From contig VFZC01000001.1 in assembly GCA_016871355.1 (NCBI GenBank), positions 62,001 to 126,000 of the forward strand: a DNA stretch of 64,000 nucleotides, given 5' to 3'. Position 1 is the first letter of the stretch. Every line of letters begins with the position of its first letter. The stretch comes from Actinomycetota bacterium. GTDB lineage: Bacteria > Actinomycetota > Acidimicrobiia > Acidimicrobiales > Ilumatobacteraceae. Of the stretch, positions 27,547-35,489 are shown piece by piece. Below the pieces are notes generated by a model. That model was not told the origin of the DNA. It ran no database searches and was given only the letters and a program-made list of their open reading frames with translations. The position numbers and the translations under genes are program-made.

Positions 27547-28284
27547 TCAGGTCAAAAGTGATTCGAAATGCATTGCGATGTCGCGAACGACCTGCGGTTT
27601 CGTTCCGGACGTTGAAAATCGATCGCGATCGATACCGGCGAAGACCACAGCACCGTTCCAACGACCGATTGGTGTCGTCGAACTCACCACCCGTGGCAGA
27701 GCGTCCGACCAATCACGATCACTGTCGATCAATGTGGTGATGTCGCTATGGGCGGTCCGATCCGACGATCGATACAACCCGTAAGCAATCGACCCGGCGC
27801 TCGAGGTGACGACCCCATTCAGGCCAGCCAGACGTGAAGCCACGAAATCGAAGGGCAGAGCGAAACTGGCCGCGGCGTTCCACACCTCGACTTCACTGCG
27901 ATGCAGCCATGACATCTTCGTCACCGCGTGGCGATCTTCGGGGATGATCCCGGTTTCGCTCTCCCACCACTCGGGGGCCAACTTCTTTCGACACCAGCCG
28001 GCGTCGGGTTCCGAACGATCGTCGTCCCACACCGCCCGCGCGGGACGACCCACCGAGTCGAGAACCACGAGGCCCGATCCGAATGCGGCCACGCTGACCG
28101 TGCTCACCACGGGAGAGCCGAGACGAGTCCAGGCCTCGTCGACGGCTCGAAGCCACTCGAGTGGCGAGACCTCATCATTGTCGAGTGCGTGATCGATCGA
28201 CACGACGTCGACCACATCACGACGAACGTCGTCGAAGACTCCAACGGCTGTGGAAGCGAACGAGACGTCGATGGCGGCGATCAC
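27547..28284 (-). CDS. truncated FGGY-type carbohydrate kinase-like protein
   Basis: The 245-aa product matches only the N-terminal lobe of sugar kinases (usually 480-520 aa): IAAIDVSFASTAVGVFDD is the phosphate-1 region, and VSVAAFGSGLVVLDSVGRPA, the substrate-side AVWDDDRSE and FDFVASRLAGLNGVVTSS follow. The C-terminal ATP-binding lobe is missing; the ORF ends with its own stop. I use GTG 28284, 4 bp after the LOG gene stop. It is either a relic or a single-lobe sugar-binding derivative. Confidence 0.65.
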   Translation of the reverse strand: MIAAIDVSFASTAVGVFDDVRRDVVDVVSIDHALDNDEVSPLEWLRAVDEAWTRLGSPVVSTVSVAAFGSGLVVLDSVGRPARAVWDDDRSEPDAGWCRKKLAPEWWESETGIIPEDRHAVTKMSWLHRSEVEVWNAAASFALPFDFVASRLAGLNGVVTSSAGSIAYGLYRSSDRTAHSDITTLIDSDRDWSDALPRVVSSTTPIGRWNGAVVFAGIDRDRFSTSGTKPQVVRDIAMHFESLLT

Positions 28285-28288
28285 GTGA

Positions 28289-29056
28289 TCAGACTCCCAC
28301 GGTCTCGCCGATCGCACGAATCGGACGCAGACGGTGATAGAGCCGGAAGCGATCGACGGAATGGCGCGTGATGTGGGCTTCGGCCTCGGCCAGATCGTCG
28401 GTCACGAGCAACAAGTCGAGATCACCGCGGTCGATCATGCCTTCGTCGACCATCACATCGAGTTGTGTGAGCAGCGGAGTCCAGAACTCCTGACCCATGA
28501 GCACCACCGGGAAGTCGCTGACCTTGCCGGTCTGGATGAGCGTGAGGGCCTCGAACAGCTCGTCGACGGTGCCGAATCCGCCCGGCATCACGACGAACGC
28601 GTACGAGTACTTCACGAGCATGACCTTGCGCACGAAGAAGTACGAGAACTCCACACTCACGTCGACGTACGGATTGGCCGCCTGCTCGTGCGGAAGGACG
28701 ATGTTGCAGCCGATCGAATGACCACCGGCCTCCTTGGCCCCGCGGTTGGCGGCCTCCATGACCCCGGGTCCGCCACCGGTCATCACCGAGAACCCGAGTC
28801 GGCTCATCGCCGCGCCCACGTCGCGGGCCAGCTCGTACTCGGAATCGCCCTCGCGCACTCGGGCCGATCCGAAGACCGTGACGCACGGACCCACGAAGTG
28901 GAGTTGGCGAAAGCCGTGCAGCATCTCGCGCGTGACCCGCACGACAGTTCGTAACTCGCGACGACGGAGCCGTGGTCCGCTGAGAAACGAGCGGTCTCGT
29001 GCCGCTAGTGACTGCGACGTCGACGATGACTTTGGTCCCTGTGAGCCCATATCCAT
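28289..29056 (-). CDS. LOG-family nucleotide phosphoribohydrolase
   Basis: Lysine-decarboxylase-like Rossmann protein that cleaves nucleoside 5'-monophosphates (AMP or cytokinin-type) to free base. GSARVREGDSEYELA, TGGGPGVMEAANRGAKEAGG and the catalytic MPGGFGTVDELFEALTLIQ (PGGxGTxxE) are all visible. Start ATG 29056 avoids overlap with the divergent AhpD-like gene; ATG 29050 is also possible. Length about 255 aa, the longer TIGR00730 form. Confidence 0.9.
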   Translation of the reverse strand: MDMGSQGPKSSSTSQSLAARDRSFLSGPRLRRRELRTVVRVTREMLHGFRQLHFVGPCVTVFGSARVREGDSEYELARDVGAAMSRLGFSVMTGGGPGVMEAANRGAKEAGGHSIGCNIVLPHEQAANPYVDVSVEFSYFFVRKVMLVKYSYAFVVMPGGFGTVDELFEALTLIQTGKVSDFPVVLMGQEFWTPLLTQLDVMVDEGMIDRGDLDLLLVTDDLAEAEAHITRHSVDRFRLYHRLRPIRAIGETVGV

Positions 29057-29075
29057 ACCCGCAAGAATGCCATTC

Positions 29076-29435
29076 ATGGAACTGCACATTCACGGCACCG
29101 AGGTCATGGACGATCTCGTTCCGCTGGCCCGCGACTTCCGCCACGCCGCACCCGATGTGATGAAGGCGTTCGGCGAACTGCACCGGGCCGCCATGAGCCC
29201 GGGCGCTCTCGACACCAAGACCAAGGAACTGATCGCATTGGCGATCTCCGTCACGAAGCAATGCGACGGTTGCATCGCCTCGCACGCCGAGGGTGCCGCC
29301 AAAGCCGGCGCCACCGAGGCCGAGGTGGCCGATGCGCTCGGAGTCACCGTGCTCATGAACGGTGGACCGGCCACCGTGTACGGGCCGCGTGCGCTGTCCG
29401 CATTCCGGGATTTCGCCGGAGGTGTGGCAACCTGA
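29076..29435 (+). CDS. carboxymuconolactone decarboxylase / AhpD-like protein
   Basis: 119-aa all-helical protein with the redox motif CDGCIASHAEGA (C-x-x-C-x3-H), as in alkylhydroperoxidase AhpD. LDTKTKELIALAISV precedes it in the usual position. It probably reduces peroxides or acts as a thiol reductant in stress. An in-frame ATG at 29067 is an alternative start. xth follows 5 bp later. Confidence 0.87.
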   Translation: MELHIHGTEVMDDLVPLARDFRHAAPDVMKAFGELHRAAMSPGALDTKTKELIALAISVTKQCDGCIASHAEGAAKAGATEAEVADALGVTVLMNGGPATVYGPRALSAFRDFAGGVAT

Positions 29436-29440
29436 GAGTG

Positions 29441-30280
29441 ATGCCTCGTCGCTCACGTCTCACCATCGCCACTGTCAACGTCAACGGTCTGCGCGCCGCA
29501 GCCACCAACGGAATCAAGGGTTGGCTCGACGACCGTCAGCCCGACATCGTGACCATGCAGGAGGTCCGTGCACCCGATGCCCTCGTGCCCGATTTGGTGA
29601 AGTCGGTGGCCGGCCCCAAGTGGACGGTCGCTCACGACGAATGCGAACAGAAAGGCCGCGCCGGTGTCGCGGTGGCGTCACATCGACCGATCGTGGCCAC
29701 TCGCTCCGGACTCCAGAAGTTCGCCGCCGATTCCACGCCGTTCAGCGACAGTGGCCGCTGGATCGAAGTCGATGTCGACACCGCCGACGGTCGCGGACTC
29801 ACAGTCATCTCGTCGTACGTGCACACCGGTGATGCCGAATCGCCCGCTCGCATGTCGGAGAAGTTGGCGTTCATGCGCGCCACCACCAAGCGACTGCAAG
29901 CACTCAAGAAGACGAAACGTCACGTCTTGCTCACCGGTGATCTGAACGTGGCCCACCGCGAGGTCGACCTGAAGAACTGGAAGGGCAACCTGAAGAGTGC
30001 TGGCTTCCTGCCCGAGGAACGGGCCTGGTTCGACGAGTTGTTCGACCGCCACGGTTGGGTGGACGTCGCCCGCAAACTCAGCGGAGATGGTCCGGGCCCG
30101 TATTCGTGGTGGTCGTGGCGAGGCAAAGCGTTCGACACCAACGCCGGATGGCGCATCGACTACCACATCGCGTCACCCGACTTGGCCGACGCCGCGGTGG
30201 AAACGATCGTGGACCGGGCACCCTCATATGCCGAACGCTGGTCGGATCACGCACCCGTGGTGGTGACGTACCTCTTGTGA
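29441..30280 (+). CDS. xth: exodeoxyribonuclease III
   Basis: AP endonuclease/3' exonuclease for base-excision repair. All EEP-fold motifs are visible: TVNVNGLRAA, the metal Glu in TMQEVRAP, LTGDLNVAHREVDL, GWRIDYHIAS and WSDHAPVVV with the catalytic His. 279 aa, typical length. ATG 29441 lies 5 bp after the AhpD-like gene stop, so the two may be one oxidative-damage unit. Confidence 0.95.
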   Translation: MPRRSRLTIATVNVNGLRAAATNGIKGWLDDRQPDIVTMQEVRAPDALVPDLVKSVAGPKWTVAHDECEQKGRAGVAVASHRPIVATRSGLQKFAADSTPFSDSGRWIEVDVDTADGRGLTVISSYVHTGDAESPARMSEKLAFMRATTKRLQALKKTKRHVLLTGDLNVAHREVDLKNWKGNLKSAGFLPEERAWFDELFDRHGWVDVARKLSGDGPGPYSWWSWRGKAFDTNAGWRIDYHIASPDLADAAVETIVDRAPSYAERWSDHAPVVVTYLL

Positions 30281-30345
30281 TGTCCGTTGCGGCGCAACAT
30301 CGTGACGATGGTGCCGAGCACGAGAGCACCGATCAACGACACGAT

Positions 30346-30365
30346 CGGGACGAACGTTCGTCCCG
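30346..30365. repeat. 20-bp perfect palindrome
   Basis: CGGGACGAACGTTCGTCCCG equals its own reverse complement. It lies in the 106-bp gap between the convergent xth and XRE genes. It may be a bidirectional terminator hairpin (8-bp stem, 4-nt loop) or a protein-binding site. No T-run follows. Confidence 0.8.
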
Positions 30366-30386
30366 GCTGTATTCAGCTGGCTGTGC

Positions 30387-30755
30387 TCAGTTGGCGTGGT
30401 TGGCCGTGCGATACGCGCGGTACACCGACACGAGCGAATCCTTCTGCTCGTCGGTCAACGACGAGTCGGAACGAATCGCTTCTTCGGTGGTCGACACCGC
30501 AGACGCGGCCTCGGCCTCGTCATCGAGCATGCCGGCATCGCCGAGCAGTTCTTCGGCCGACACGTTGAGGGCCTTGGCGATCGAACGGACCACACGAACC
30601 GACGGTTCGTGCAGGCCTCGTTCGATCTGACTGAGGTACGGGTTCGACACCTGCGCCAGTTCGGACAACTGACGCAGACTCATCTGCGCGAGCTGACGCT
30701 GGCGACGAATGGTGGCGCCGAGGACGCCCAGTCGATTGCTCCAGTCGTCGCTCAT
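30387..30755 (-). CDS. XRE-family transcriptional regulator
   Basis: DNA-binding regulator of 122 aa. An HTH_3 domain covers residues 8-70: LGATIRRQRQLAQMSLRQLS, QVSNPYLSQIERGLHEPSV and AKALNVSAEELL. The C-terminal 45 residues are acidic and probably helical (DDEAEAASAV, LTDEQKDSLVSVYRAY), perhaps for dimerisation. The 112-aa helical protein lies just downstream of it in map order but upstream in transcription, 19 bp away, so they are likely one unit. Confidence 0.92.
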   Translation of the reverse strand: MSDDWSNRLGVLGATIRRQRQLAQMSLRQLSELAQVSNPYLSQIERGLHEPSVRVVRSIAKALNVSAEELLGDAGMLDDEAEAASAVSTTEEAIRSDSSLTDEQKDSLVSVYRAYRTANHAN

Positions 30756-30774
30756 GAGGTGGCGACGAACCAGC

Positions 30775-31113
30775 TCAGGACGCCGGGGCGACCGTCTTGG
30801 CGATCTTGCTGGCGAACTCGATCTGCGCCTGGGCGACCTTGACGGCGAAGTCGATGTTGGCCGTGATCGCCTTGCGGACGTTCACCACGACCGGACGAGC
30901 CTTGGCCGGGGCCACGCGGTCGACGGTGGCGACGGCGCGCTCGACGACGGCGATGGTGCGCTCCTGGCCTTTGGCCACGCCCGTGGCCAGAGCGGCGCGG
31001 GCGACTTCAGGCTTGAGGTTGGCGGTCACCTTGCTCACCAACACGCGCGGGTCGCGCGAGGGGGCAGCGTCGGTGGTCGGGGTTGCTTCTTTGGTGTTCT
31101 TTTTCTGAGCCAT
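30775..31113 (-). CDS. small helical, Ala/Lys/Val-rich protein (phasin- or HBHA-like)
   Basis: 112 aa, no firm family. The start codon is ATG 31113 (MAQKKNTKEATPTTDAAPSR); the longer track ORF has no coding character. Two amphipathic helical stretches (VLVSKVTANLKPEVARAALA; FAVKVAQAQIEFASKIAKTV) with no Cys resemble phasins or heparin-binding-haemagglutinin-type surface proteins in composition. It is co-directional with, and 19 bp before, the XRE gene, which may regulate it, as PHB-type phasin/regulator pairs do. This is inference. Confidence 0.6.
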   Translation of the reverse strand: MAQKKNTKEATPTTDAAPSRDPRVLVSKVTANLKPEVARAALATGVAKGQERTIAVVERAVATVDRVAPAKARPVVVNVRKAITANIDFAVKVAQAQIEFASKIAKTVAPAS

Positions 31114-31193
31114 GCTTGAAGAATACGACCGAGTGCTTGGTATGCCAAGCGGGAGAAGTGTGGCGGTGGTCACCGTCACCGAAGAACGAGCCG

Positions 31194-31871
31194 TCAGGGG
31201 CGCTTGGGCTGGTCGGGGAACATCGACGCCACGAAGAACCCCATCAGGCCGAACCAGGCCGCCGGGGTCGGACCGTCGTCGCCCAGGATCTCCACGATGT
31301 TCGAGCCCAGACCCAGCGCGTTGATGGCGGTGGCCACGGCCACCGGGTCGAGGTCGTCGCGGAACATGCCGCGCTGTTGAGCTTTGGTGAGGACGTCGAC
31401 GAAGGCACGCTGGCTGCGCACCTGCAGGTCGTGCATCAGTTCGCGGAGCTCGGGGTCGCGGTGCGTACTGACGAGTAGCTCGAACCTTCGCCACCGGGCG
31501 TTCACGTGTTCGGGGTCGAACGGGTTGGCCAAGAACGGCGTCAACTGGGCGAGGTAGTCGTCGCGACCAGTTGCCGTGTCGAGGGCGGTGTTGATGCCTT
31601 CCACCGTGGCCTCGATGGAACGCCGAAGGTGTTCGGCCAGCGCTTGCCGAATGAGATCGTCGCGATCACGGAAGTGCCAATAGAGCGAGCCGGTGGTGAC
31701 GCCGACTTCGGAGATGATGTCGTCGAGACGCACGGCATCGATACCCTTGTCGAAGATCAGGTCGAGCGTTGCGTCGATGAGAGCCAGGCGCGAATCGATA
31801 CGCGGTTTGGGCTGACGCGTCGTGGCCTTCGAGCGTGCGTGTCGGGATGTCTTCCCACACGATGTCGTCAC
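31194..31871 (-). CDS. TetR-family transcriptional regulator
   Basis: 225-aa repressor with an N-terminal TetR HTH: RLALIDATLDLIFDKGIDAV, then VRLDDIISEVGVTTGSLYWHFRDRDDLIRQ. The C-terminal ligand domain ends WFGLMGFFVASMF. The GTG at 31871 has TACAGT 7 nt upstream. The ligand is unknown; adjacent genes (nucleoside hydrolase, 112-aa protein) give no clear target. Confidence 0.92.
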   Translation of the reverse strand: MTTSCGKTSRHARSKATTRQPKPRIDSRLALIDATLDLIFDKGIDAVRLDDIISEVGVTTGSLYWHFRDRDDLIRQALAEHLRRSIEATVEGINTALDTATGRDDYLAQLTPFLANPFDPEHVNARWRRFELLVSTHRDPELRELMHDLQVRSQRAFVDVLTKAQQRGMFRDDLDPVAVATAINALGLGSNIVEILGDDGPTPAAWFGLMGFFVASMFPDQPKRP

Positions 31872-31904
31872 GTCACGGACTGTACAACGTGATTCGAAGT
31901 TGGC

Positions 31905-32789
31905 TCAATGGCCCGCGCCCACGACCAAAGCCTCCAGGAACACCTCGTGTGCAGCCTGAGCGTCCAGGTCGGTGGCGACCTCGATCGTCGACTCGGGTTC
32001 GGGGGTCCCCCGCACTCGGCCGTCCGCCTCGACCACCACCGCCATGGGCGTGAACGTGAAGAGGTGCGGATGGGTCAGGGCGAGCAACGTGAGCGGATCG
32101 TGGGCCCAACTTCGATCGTCTGGCATCCCCGGTCGCAGGCTCGACAGCCATTGCCAGAATCGCCGAGCCTGATTGGCCATCAACGATCCGAGGGGATGCA
32201 CCGCAGCGATTCGCTCGACATCGGTCTCGTCGACCGCCACGCGCAACGTCTGGTCGAGCGGCACGATCGTGATGGGGGCGCCTGAACTCATCACGATGTC
32301 GGTCGCCACGACATCGCAGGCAAAGTTGTGTTCGGGCCAGCCCGACTGGAACTCTCCACCCATCACGAACAATCGATGCACGTTGCGAGAGAACGACGCA
32401 TCACGCTGAATCGCCGTGGCGATGTTGGTCAACGGACCGATCCCCAGCACGTCGAGCGTTCCAGGGGCGGCGGCCACCAATTCGATCAAGACGTCGACCG
32501 CATCACCCGACGCATACGACGCCGCACTCAACCCGGGAACACCTTCGCCCTCGTGGCCACCCCACACGACCGCTTTGCCGCTCAGTGGTTGTTCGCAGCC
32601 TCGATACACCGGAACATCGAGGCCCATCGTGGAGAGTGCGACCGACGCGAGCCGTGCCCTCAGGTCGGTGTCGCCGTACACCAGCGTGACCGCTTCGAGT
32701 TCGATCGATGGCAGGCCTGGCATCATTGCCAGAGTCCACAAGTCGTCCACATCGGTTCCGATGTCGGTGTCGATCACGAGACGAGCCAC
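31905..32789 (-). CDS. inosine-uridine preferring nucleoside hydrolase family
   Basis: Hydrolyses ribonucleosides to base and ribose. The Ca-binding Asp cluster is visible at the start as VIDTDIGTDVDDLWTLAMM, with LGIGPLTNIATAI and LFVMGGEFQSGWPEHNFACD as further family blocks, and a C-terminal Asp in WAHDPLTLLAL. I choose GTG 32789 because AGGAAGGA lies 7 nt upstream; the track start is 36 codons earlier. With the BMP importer, deoD and MTAN, it adds to the window's nucleoside-salvage theme. Confidence 0.88.
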   Translation of the reverse strand: MARLVIDTDIGTDVDDLWTLAMMPGLPSIELEAVTLVYGDTDLRARLASVALSTMGLDVPVYRGCEQPLSGKAVVWGGHEGEGVPGLSAASYASGDAVDVLIELVAAAPGTLDVLGIGPLTNIATAIQRDASFSRNVHRLFVMGGEFQSGWPEHNFACDVVATDIVMSSGAPITIVPLDQTLRVAVDETDVERIAAVHPLGSLMANQARRFWQWLSSLRPGMPDDRSWAHDPLTLLALTHPHLFTFTPMAVVVEADGRVRGTPEPESTIEVATDLDAQAAHEVFLEALVVGAGH

Positions 32790-32854
32790 TCGTTCATCCT
32801 TCCTCATCGACGAGGCCGCCACTGGCTTCGCGTTCTCGGCGTACCATCGATCCC

Positions 32855-33277
32855 GTGCCACCCACTCCGCCCTCCGAACCCTTGTACCGCACGCCACTGC
32901 GCTGGATTCTCGGAGTCGCGCTCGTCGGTGCCGGTGTCGCCCACCTCACGACGCAACGCACCGAGTTCCAGGCTCAGGTTCCGAGTTGGTTTCCGCTCGA
33001 CGAGGATCTCGTGGTGGTTGTCTCGGGAATCATCGAAATCGCTCTGGGCCTCGCGTTGATCGTGCTTCGCCGTCGACGAGTTCTCGTTGGTGCCATCGTG
33101 GCGGCGTTCTTCGTGGCGATCTTCCCTGGCAACATCGCGCAGTGGAGCGAAGGCGTCGATGCGTTCGGACTCGACACCGACACCGAACGGTTCGTTCGAC
33201 TCTTCTTCCAGCCGGTGCTCGTGATGTGGGCGCTCGCCGCGACGGGAGCCTGGCGCGCCTACCGAGCCAGACGGTGA
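32855..33277 (+). CDS. DoxX-like small membrane protein
   Basis: 140-aa protein with four hydrophobic helices ([74 protein letters not shown]), the DoxX/YphA-like layout, including FPGNIAQW as in that family. GTG 32855 has TACCAT 7 nt upstream. It is the last gene before the island and its stop is 2 bp from the left repeat. Confidence 0.8.
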   Translation: MPPTPPSEPLYRTPLRWILGVALVGAGVAHLTTQRTEFQAQVPSWFPLDEDLVVVVSGIIEIALGLALIVLRRRRVLVGAIVAAFFVAIFPGNIAQWSEGVDAFGLDTDTERFVRLFFQPVLVMWALAATGAWRAYRARR

Positions 33278-33279
33278 CC

Positions 33280-33418
33280 GGGGAGGGGAACCCTCGCTGC
33301 GCTCCTCCCAAATCCCAGACGCGCACGAAAACATGAAGAGGGCCGACCTGGCGGCCGGCCCTCTTCATGTTTGGTGGCGGGGAGGGGATTTGAACCCCTG
33401 ACCTTCGGGTTATGAGCC
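33280..33418. other. left attachment-site repeat of the genomic island
   Basis: 139 bp nearly identical to 46332-46468, in the same orientation. It contains CGCTGCGCTCCTCCCAAATC..., a 15-bp-stem terminator hairpin (33331-33345/33356-33370) and the 3' 47 nt of an initiator tRNA. The match stops at the anticodon region, typical of a tyrosine-recombinase crossover. 33419-33577 between it and the first island gene holds no recognisable gene. Confidence 0.9.
33372..33418 (-). tRNA. 3' fragment of tRNA-fMet (displaced by the island)
   Basis: On the minus strand this reads from GGCTCATAACCCGAAGGTC through the T-arm to CCGCCACCA, the 3' 47 nt of the initiator tRNA including CCA. It lacks the 5' half, so it is not a functional gene. 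Four positions differ from the intact copy, all in the T-stem and all in compensating pairs. Confidence 0.9.
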
Positions 33419-33577
33419 GACAGCGTCTGGTGAGGTCTGATCGGAGCTCGGCTGCGTTGGTGCAGGTGGGGCGCCGATTCGAGGGGTGGTCACGCTCGTG
33501 TCGTGTGCATCGGTACGTGCCCGTCGGTCGTTGTCGTGTTCGCGCCCTCTCGGGGTCCGCAGACGGGTTCCGTTCGG

Positions 33578-33874
33578 TCAGTGTTCGTCCCAGTGGCCGT
33601 CGTGGAGGGCGTGGCGGTGACCGTCGTGCAGGTAGTCCACGTGGTCGCCGTGCTGGATCGCTTCGTGGCCGCAGCCGGGGCCGTGTTGGTGCTCTGCGTG
33701 CTCTGCGTGCTCTGCGTGCACGCTCGAGCACTCGTCCCAGTGCCCCTCGTGGAGGTGATGCACGTGGCCGTCGTGGAAGTAGTCGACGTGGTCGCCATGT
33801 GTGATCGAGGCGTGCCCGCAGTCGGGGCCGTGCTGGTGCTGGTGGTCCTCGTGGACCGCATGGGTGGTGCTCAT
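33578..33874 (-). CDS. His-rich metal-binding protein with two repeats
   Basis: 98-aa cytosolic protein made of two tandem copies of a His motif: HQHGPDCGHASITHGDHVDY and HQHGPGCGHEAIQHGDHVDY, each followed by a HDGH...HWDE segment, separated by a short AEHAEHAEH linker. About a third of residues are His, with one CGH per repeat; no signal peptide. It probably buffers or chaperones zinc or a similar metal. Its ATG overlaps the stop of the SmtB-type regulator (ATGA), so it is expressed with it. Confidence 0.85.
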   Translation of the reverse strand: MSTTHAVHEDHQHQHGPDCGHASITHGDHVDYFHDGHVHHLHEGHWDECSSVHAEHAEHAEHQHGPGCGHEAIQHGDHVDYLHDGHRHALHDGHWDEH

Positions 33875-34173
33875 GTTCGTGCCTCCTCGGCATGTCGAAT
33901 CGCGTCGCGGACGATGTGGATCACATGGTCGTCGGCGATCACGTAACGGATCTCCTTGCCGTCGCGTCGCCCGACGATCAGGTTTGCCGAGCGCAGCACG
34001 CGGAGGTGTTGCGACATCAGCGGTTGGCTCACGTCGAGCGAGGCGACGAGTTCGTGCACGCACTGCTCACCGTGCTCCTCGAGTTCGAGGATCACACCAA
34101 GACGAACCGGGTTGCCCAACACCTTGAGCAACTCGGCGCCCCGCATGATGTTCGGATGGTCAGCGGGCGGCAC
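33871..34173 (-). CDS. ArsR/SmtB-family metal sensor
   Basis: 100-aa winged-helix repressor: VKVLGNPVRLGVILEL-type alpha1-2 (KVLGNPVRLGVILELEEHGE), recognition region DVSQPLMSQHLRVLRSANLI, wing GRRDGKEIRYVI. The last helix DDHVIHIVRDAIRHAEE contains D-x-H-x10-H-x2-E, exactly the alpha5 zinc site of SmtB/CzrA, so it should release DNA when zinc is high. GTG 34173 is chosen because TATACT lies 6 nt upstream; the track GTG at 34188 falls inside that -10. It is opposite in logic to the Zur gene 0.7 kb away. Confidence 0.9.
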   Translation of the reverse strand: MPPADHPNIMRGAELLKVLGNPVRLGVILELEEHGEQCVHELVASLDVSQPLMSQHLRVLRSANLIVGRRDGKEIRYVIADDHVIHIVRDAIRHAEEART

Positions 34174-34184
34174 GCGCCGAGTAT

Positions 34185-34202
34185 ACACCTATTCGCATGT
34201 GT
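34185..34202. promoter_or_regulatory. candidate SmtB-type operator over its own promoter
   Basis: ACACCTATTCGCATGTGT is an imperfect inverted repeat (ACAC...GTGT) immediately beside the TATACT -10 of the smtB-like gene, in the -35/-10 spacer. TATTCGCAT in its centre recalls SmtB half-sites. Autoregulation is the expected use; inference. Confidence 0.4.
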
Positions 34203-34270
34203 GCACAAGTTGTAGCGGGTTTCAGCTCTGGCCGGCGAGCCTGCCGCCCAGCCGGCGAAGCGGGAGAGTG

Positions 34271-34777
34271 CTACACCCCGACGATGATCAACTTGGAGCT
34301 ACGGAGCCGCTGCTCGACGACGACCGATGCCATGCCTGCGACAGCGAACGGTTCCCGGAGGGATCGATGGTCAGGGTGGTACTCGGCCGAGACGACGTCG
34401 ACGGGGCCCTCGATTGATCGGGTCCAGTCCGAGCCACCCAGGTCGGCGTCGACGACGTGGACCCTGGCACCATGCGCCGATGCCGGGCCGAGCTGGTGGA
34501 GACGTCGGAGTACCGGGTCGATCTCGACGCCGACGAGCCGAGCCGACGGGAGCGATGCGGCCAGGCGAGCCAACAGCGTGCCCGTACCGGAGCCGAGTTC
34601 GACGACGACACTCGACTGGTTGGCCAGTCGCTGGGTGAGGTGATCCACGATCGAGTCAAGGAGCTCGGCCCGACCTTCGAGGTAGTGATCGCTCATCGGC
34701 TCCCATCCCGCACGCAGCTGCTGCGACGCATTGCCGTGTTGCGACCCGATCCCGGCTGCGCGTGGCGCCGTCTGCAT
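34271..34777 (-). CDS. shortened class I methyltransferase (island)
   Basis: 168 aa with a clear SAM motif VVVELGSGTGTLLARLAASL, strand-2 acid VGVEIDPVLRRL and VDVVSAEYHPDHRS. After VDVVSAE it jumps straight to a C-terminal-like piece (REPFAVAGMASVVVEQRLRS), so the middle of the fold seems deleted. ATG 34777 has TACGAT 7 nt upstream and a Zur-box palindrome just beyond it, shared with zur. Activity is doubtful. Two other methyltransferase genes in the island are also broken. Confidence 0.6.
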   Translation of the reverse strand: MQTAPRAAGIGSQHGNASQQLRAGWEPMSDHYLEGRAELLDSIVDHLTQRLANQSSVVVELGSGTGTLLARLAASLPSARLVGVEIDPVLRRLHQLGPASAHGARVHVVDADLGGSDWTRSIEGPVDVVSAEYHPDHRSLREPFAVAGMASVVVEQRLRSSKLIIVGV

Positions 34778-34796
34778 CGGTCGGATCGTAGCTATC

Positions 34797-34811
34797 TCGG
34801 ACTCGCTCCGA
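34797..34811. promoter_or_regulatory. candidate Zur box upstream of zur
   Basis: TCGGACTCGCTCCGA (TCGGA-N5-TCCGA) lies between divergent zur and the methyltransferase gene, 34 bp before the zur ATG and just upstream of its TAGAAT -10. The same palindrome stands before rpmE2/rpmB, the mno operon and the mog operon. Confidence 0.65.
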
Positions 34812-34845
34812 TTCTTGTCGAGCGCCTTCGGCGTAGAATGTCGGC

Positions 34846-35292
34846 ATGGCCGTCGAAGTGAACGACATCCACCTTCTGGTCGAACGCCGTATGCGCGACA
34901 CCGAGTTGGTCTACACGAAGGGCAGGCGGGAGATCGTCGAGATGCTGGCGACGATCACGCGCCCGACAACCATGCAAGAACTCCTCGATCGCCGACCCCG
35001 GCTCAACCAGGGCTCGATGTACCGGAACATGACCGACCTCGAAACCGCCGGCGTCGTGCAGAAGGTCATCGGAGCCGACGACCGCACCCGCTACGAACTC
35101 GCCGAGCACCTGATCGGCCACCACCACCACAGCATCTGCAGCCAGTGCGGCGCGGTCGACGACTTCACCATCTCTTCGAAGATGGAGAAGTCACTCGAAG
35201 CGGCACTTGAACGCGCTCTCGGCGAAGCCGGCTTCCACCCGACAGCTCACCGGCTCGACGTGATCGGCATCTGCGCCAGCTGCGCTGCCTGA
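34846..35292 (+). CDS. zur: Fur-family zinc uptake regulator Zur
   Basis: 148-aa Fur-superfamily repressor. The winged helix covers residues 15-85 (KGRREIVEMLATI, RLNQGSMYRNMTDLETAGVV), then the metal domain GHHHHSICSQCGAVDDF and a second CxxC in IGICASCAA, the structural zinc site. It is assigned to Zur rather than Fur because the neighbouring genes are Cys-free ribosomal proteins and CobW, the classic zinc-starvation targets. TAGAAT lies 6 nt before the ATG; a candidate operator precedes it, suggesting autoregulation. Confidence 0.88.
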   Translation: MAVEVNDIHLLVERRMRDTELVYTKGRREIVEMLATITRPTTMQELLDRRPRLNQGSMYRNMTDLETAGVVQKVIGADDRTRYELAEHLIGHHHHSICSQCGAVDDFTISSKMEKSLEAALERALGEAGFHPTAHRLDVIGICASCAA

Positions 35293-35318
35293 CCCGTCCG
35301 CGAGGAGTGGATCGGCGG

Positions 35319-35489
35319 TCAGCGCTCCTCTTTGAACACCACGTGGCGACGCAAGACCGGGTCGTACTTCTTGAGTTCGAGGCGTTCGCGGTCGTTTACC
35401 TTGTTTTTCTTCGTCACGTAGGTGTAACCCGTACCTTCGGTGCTCTTGAGCTTGATGATCGGGCGACGGTCCTTGCTCGCCTTGGCCAT
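35319..35489 (-). CDS. rpmG: ribosomal protein L33, cysteine-free form
   Basis: 56-aa L33 ([20 protein letters not shown]...[20 protein letters not shown]) with no cysteine: the two CxxC pairs of the zinc-ribbon form are absent. Such C-minus copies replace the zinc form when zinc is scarce, freeing metal. The ATG overlaps the rpmB stop by one base. Part of a leftward unit rpmB-rpmG. Confidence 0.95.
   Translation of the reverse strand: MAKASKDRRPIIKLKSTEGTGYTYVTKKNKVNDRERLELKKYDPVLRRHVVFKEER

Noticed and set aside
30346-30365. LexA box near xth
   Set aside because: Half-sites touch (GAACGTTC) with no 4-bp spacer as in the known box, and it lies at the 3' ends of both genes.
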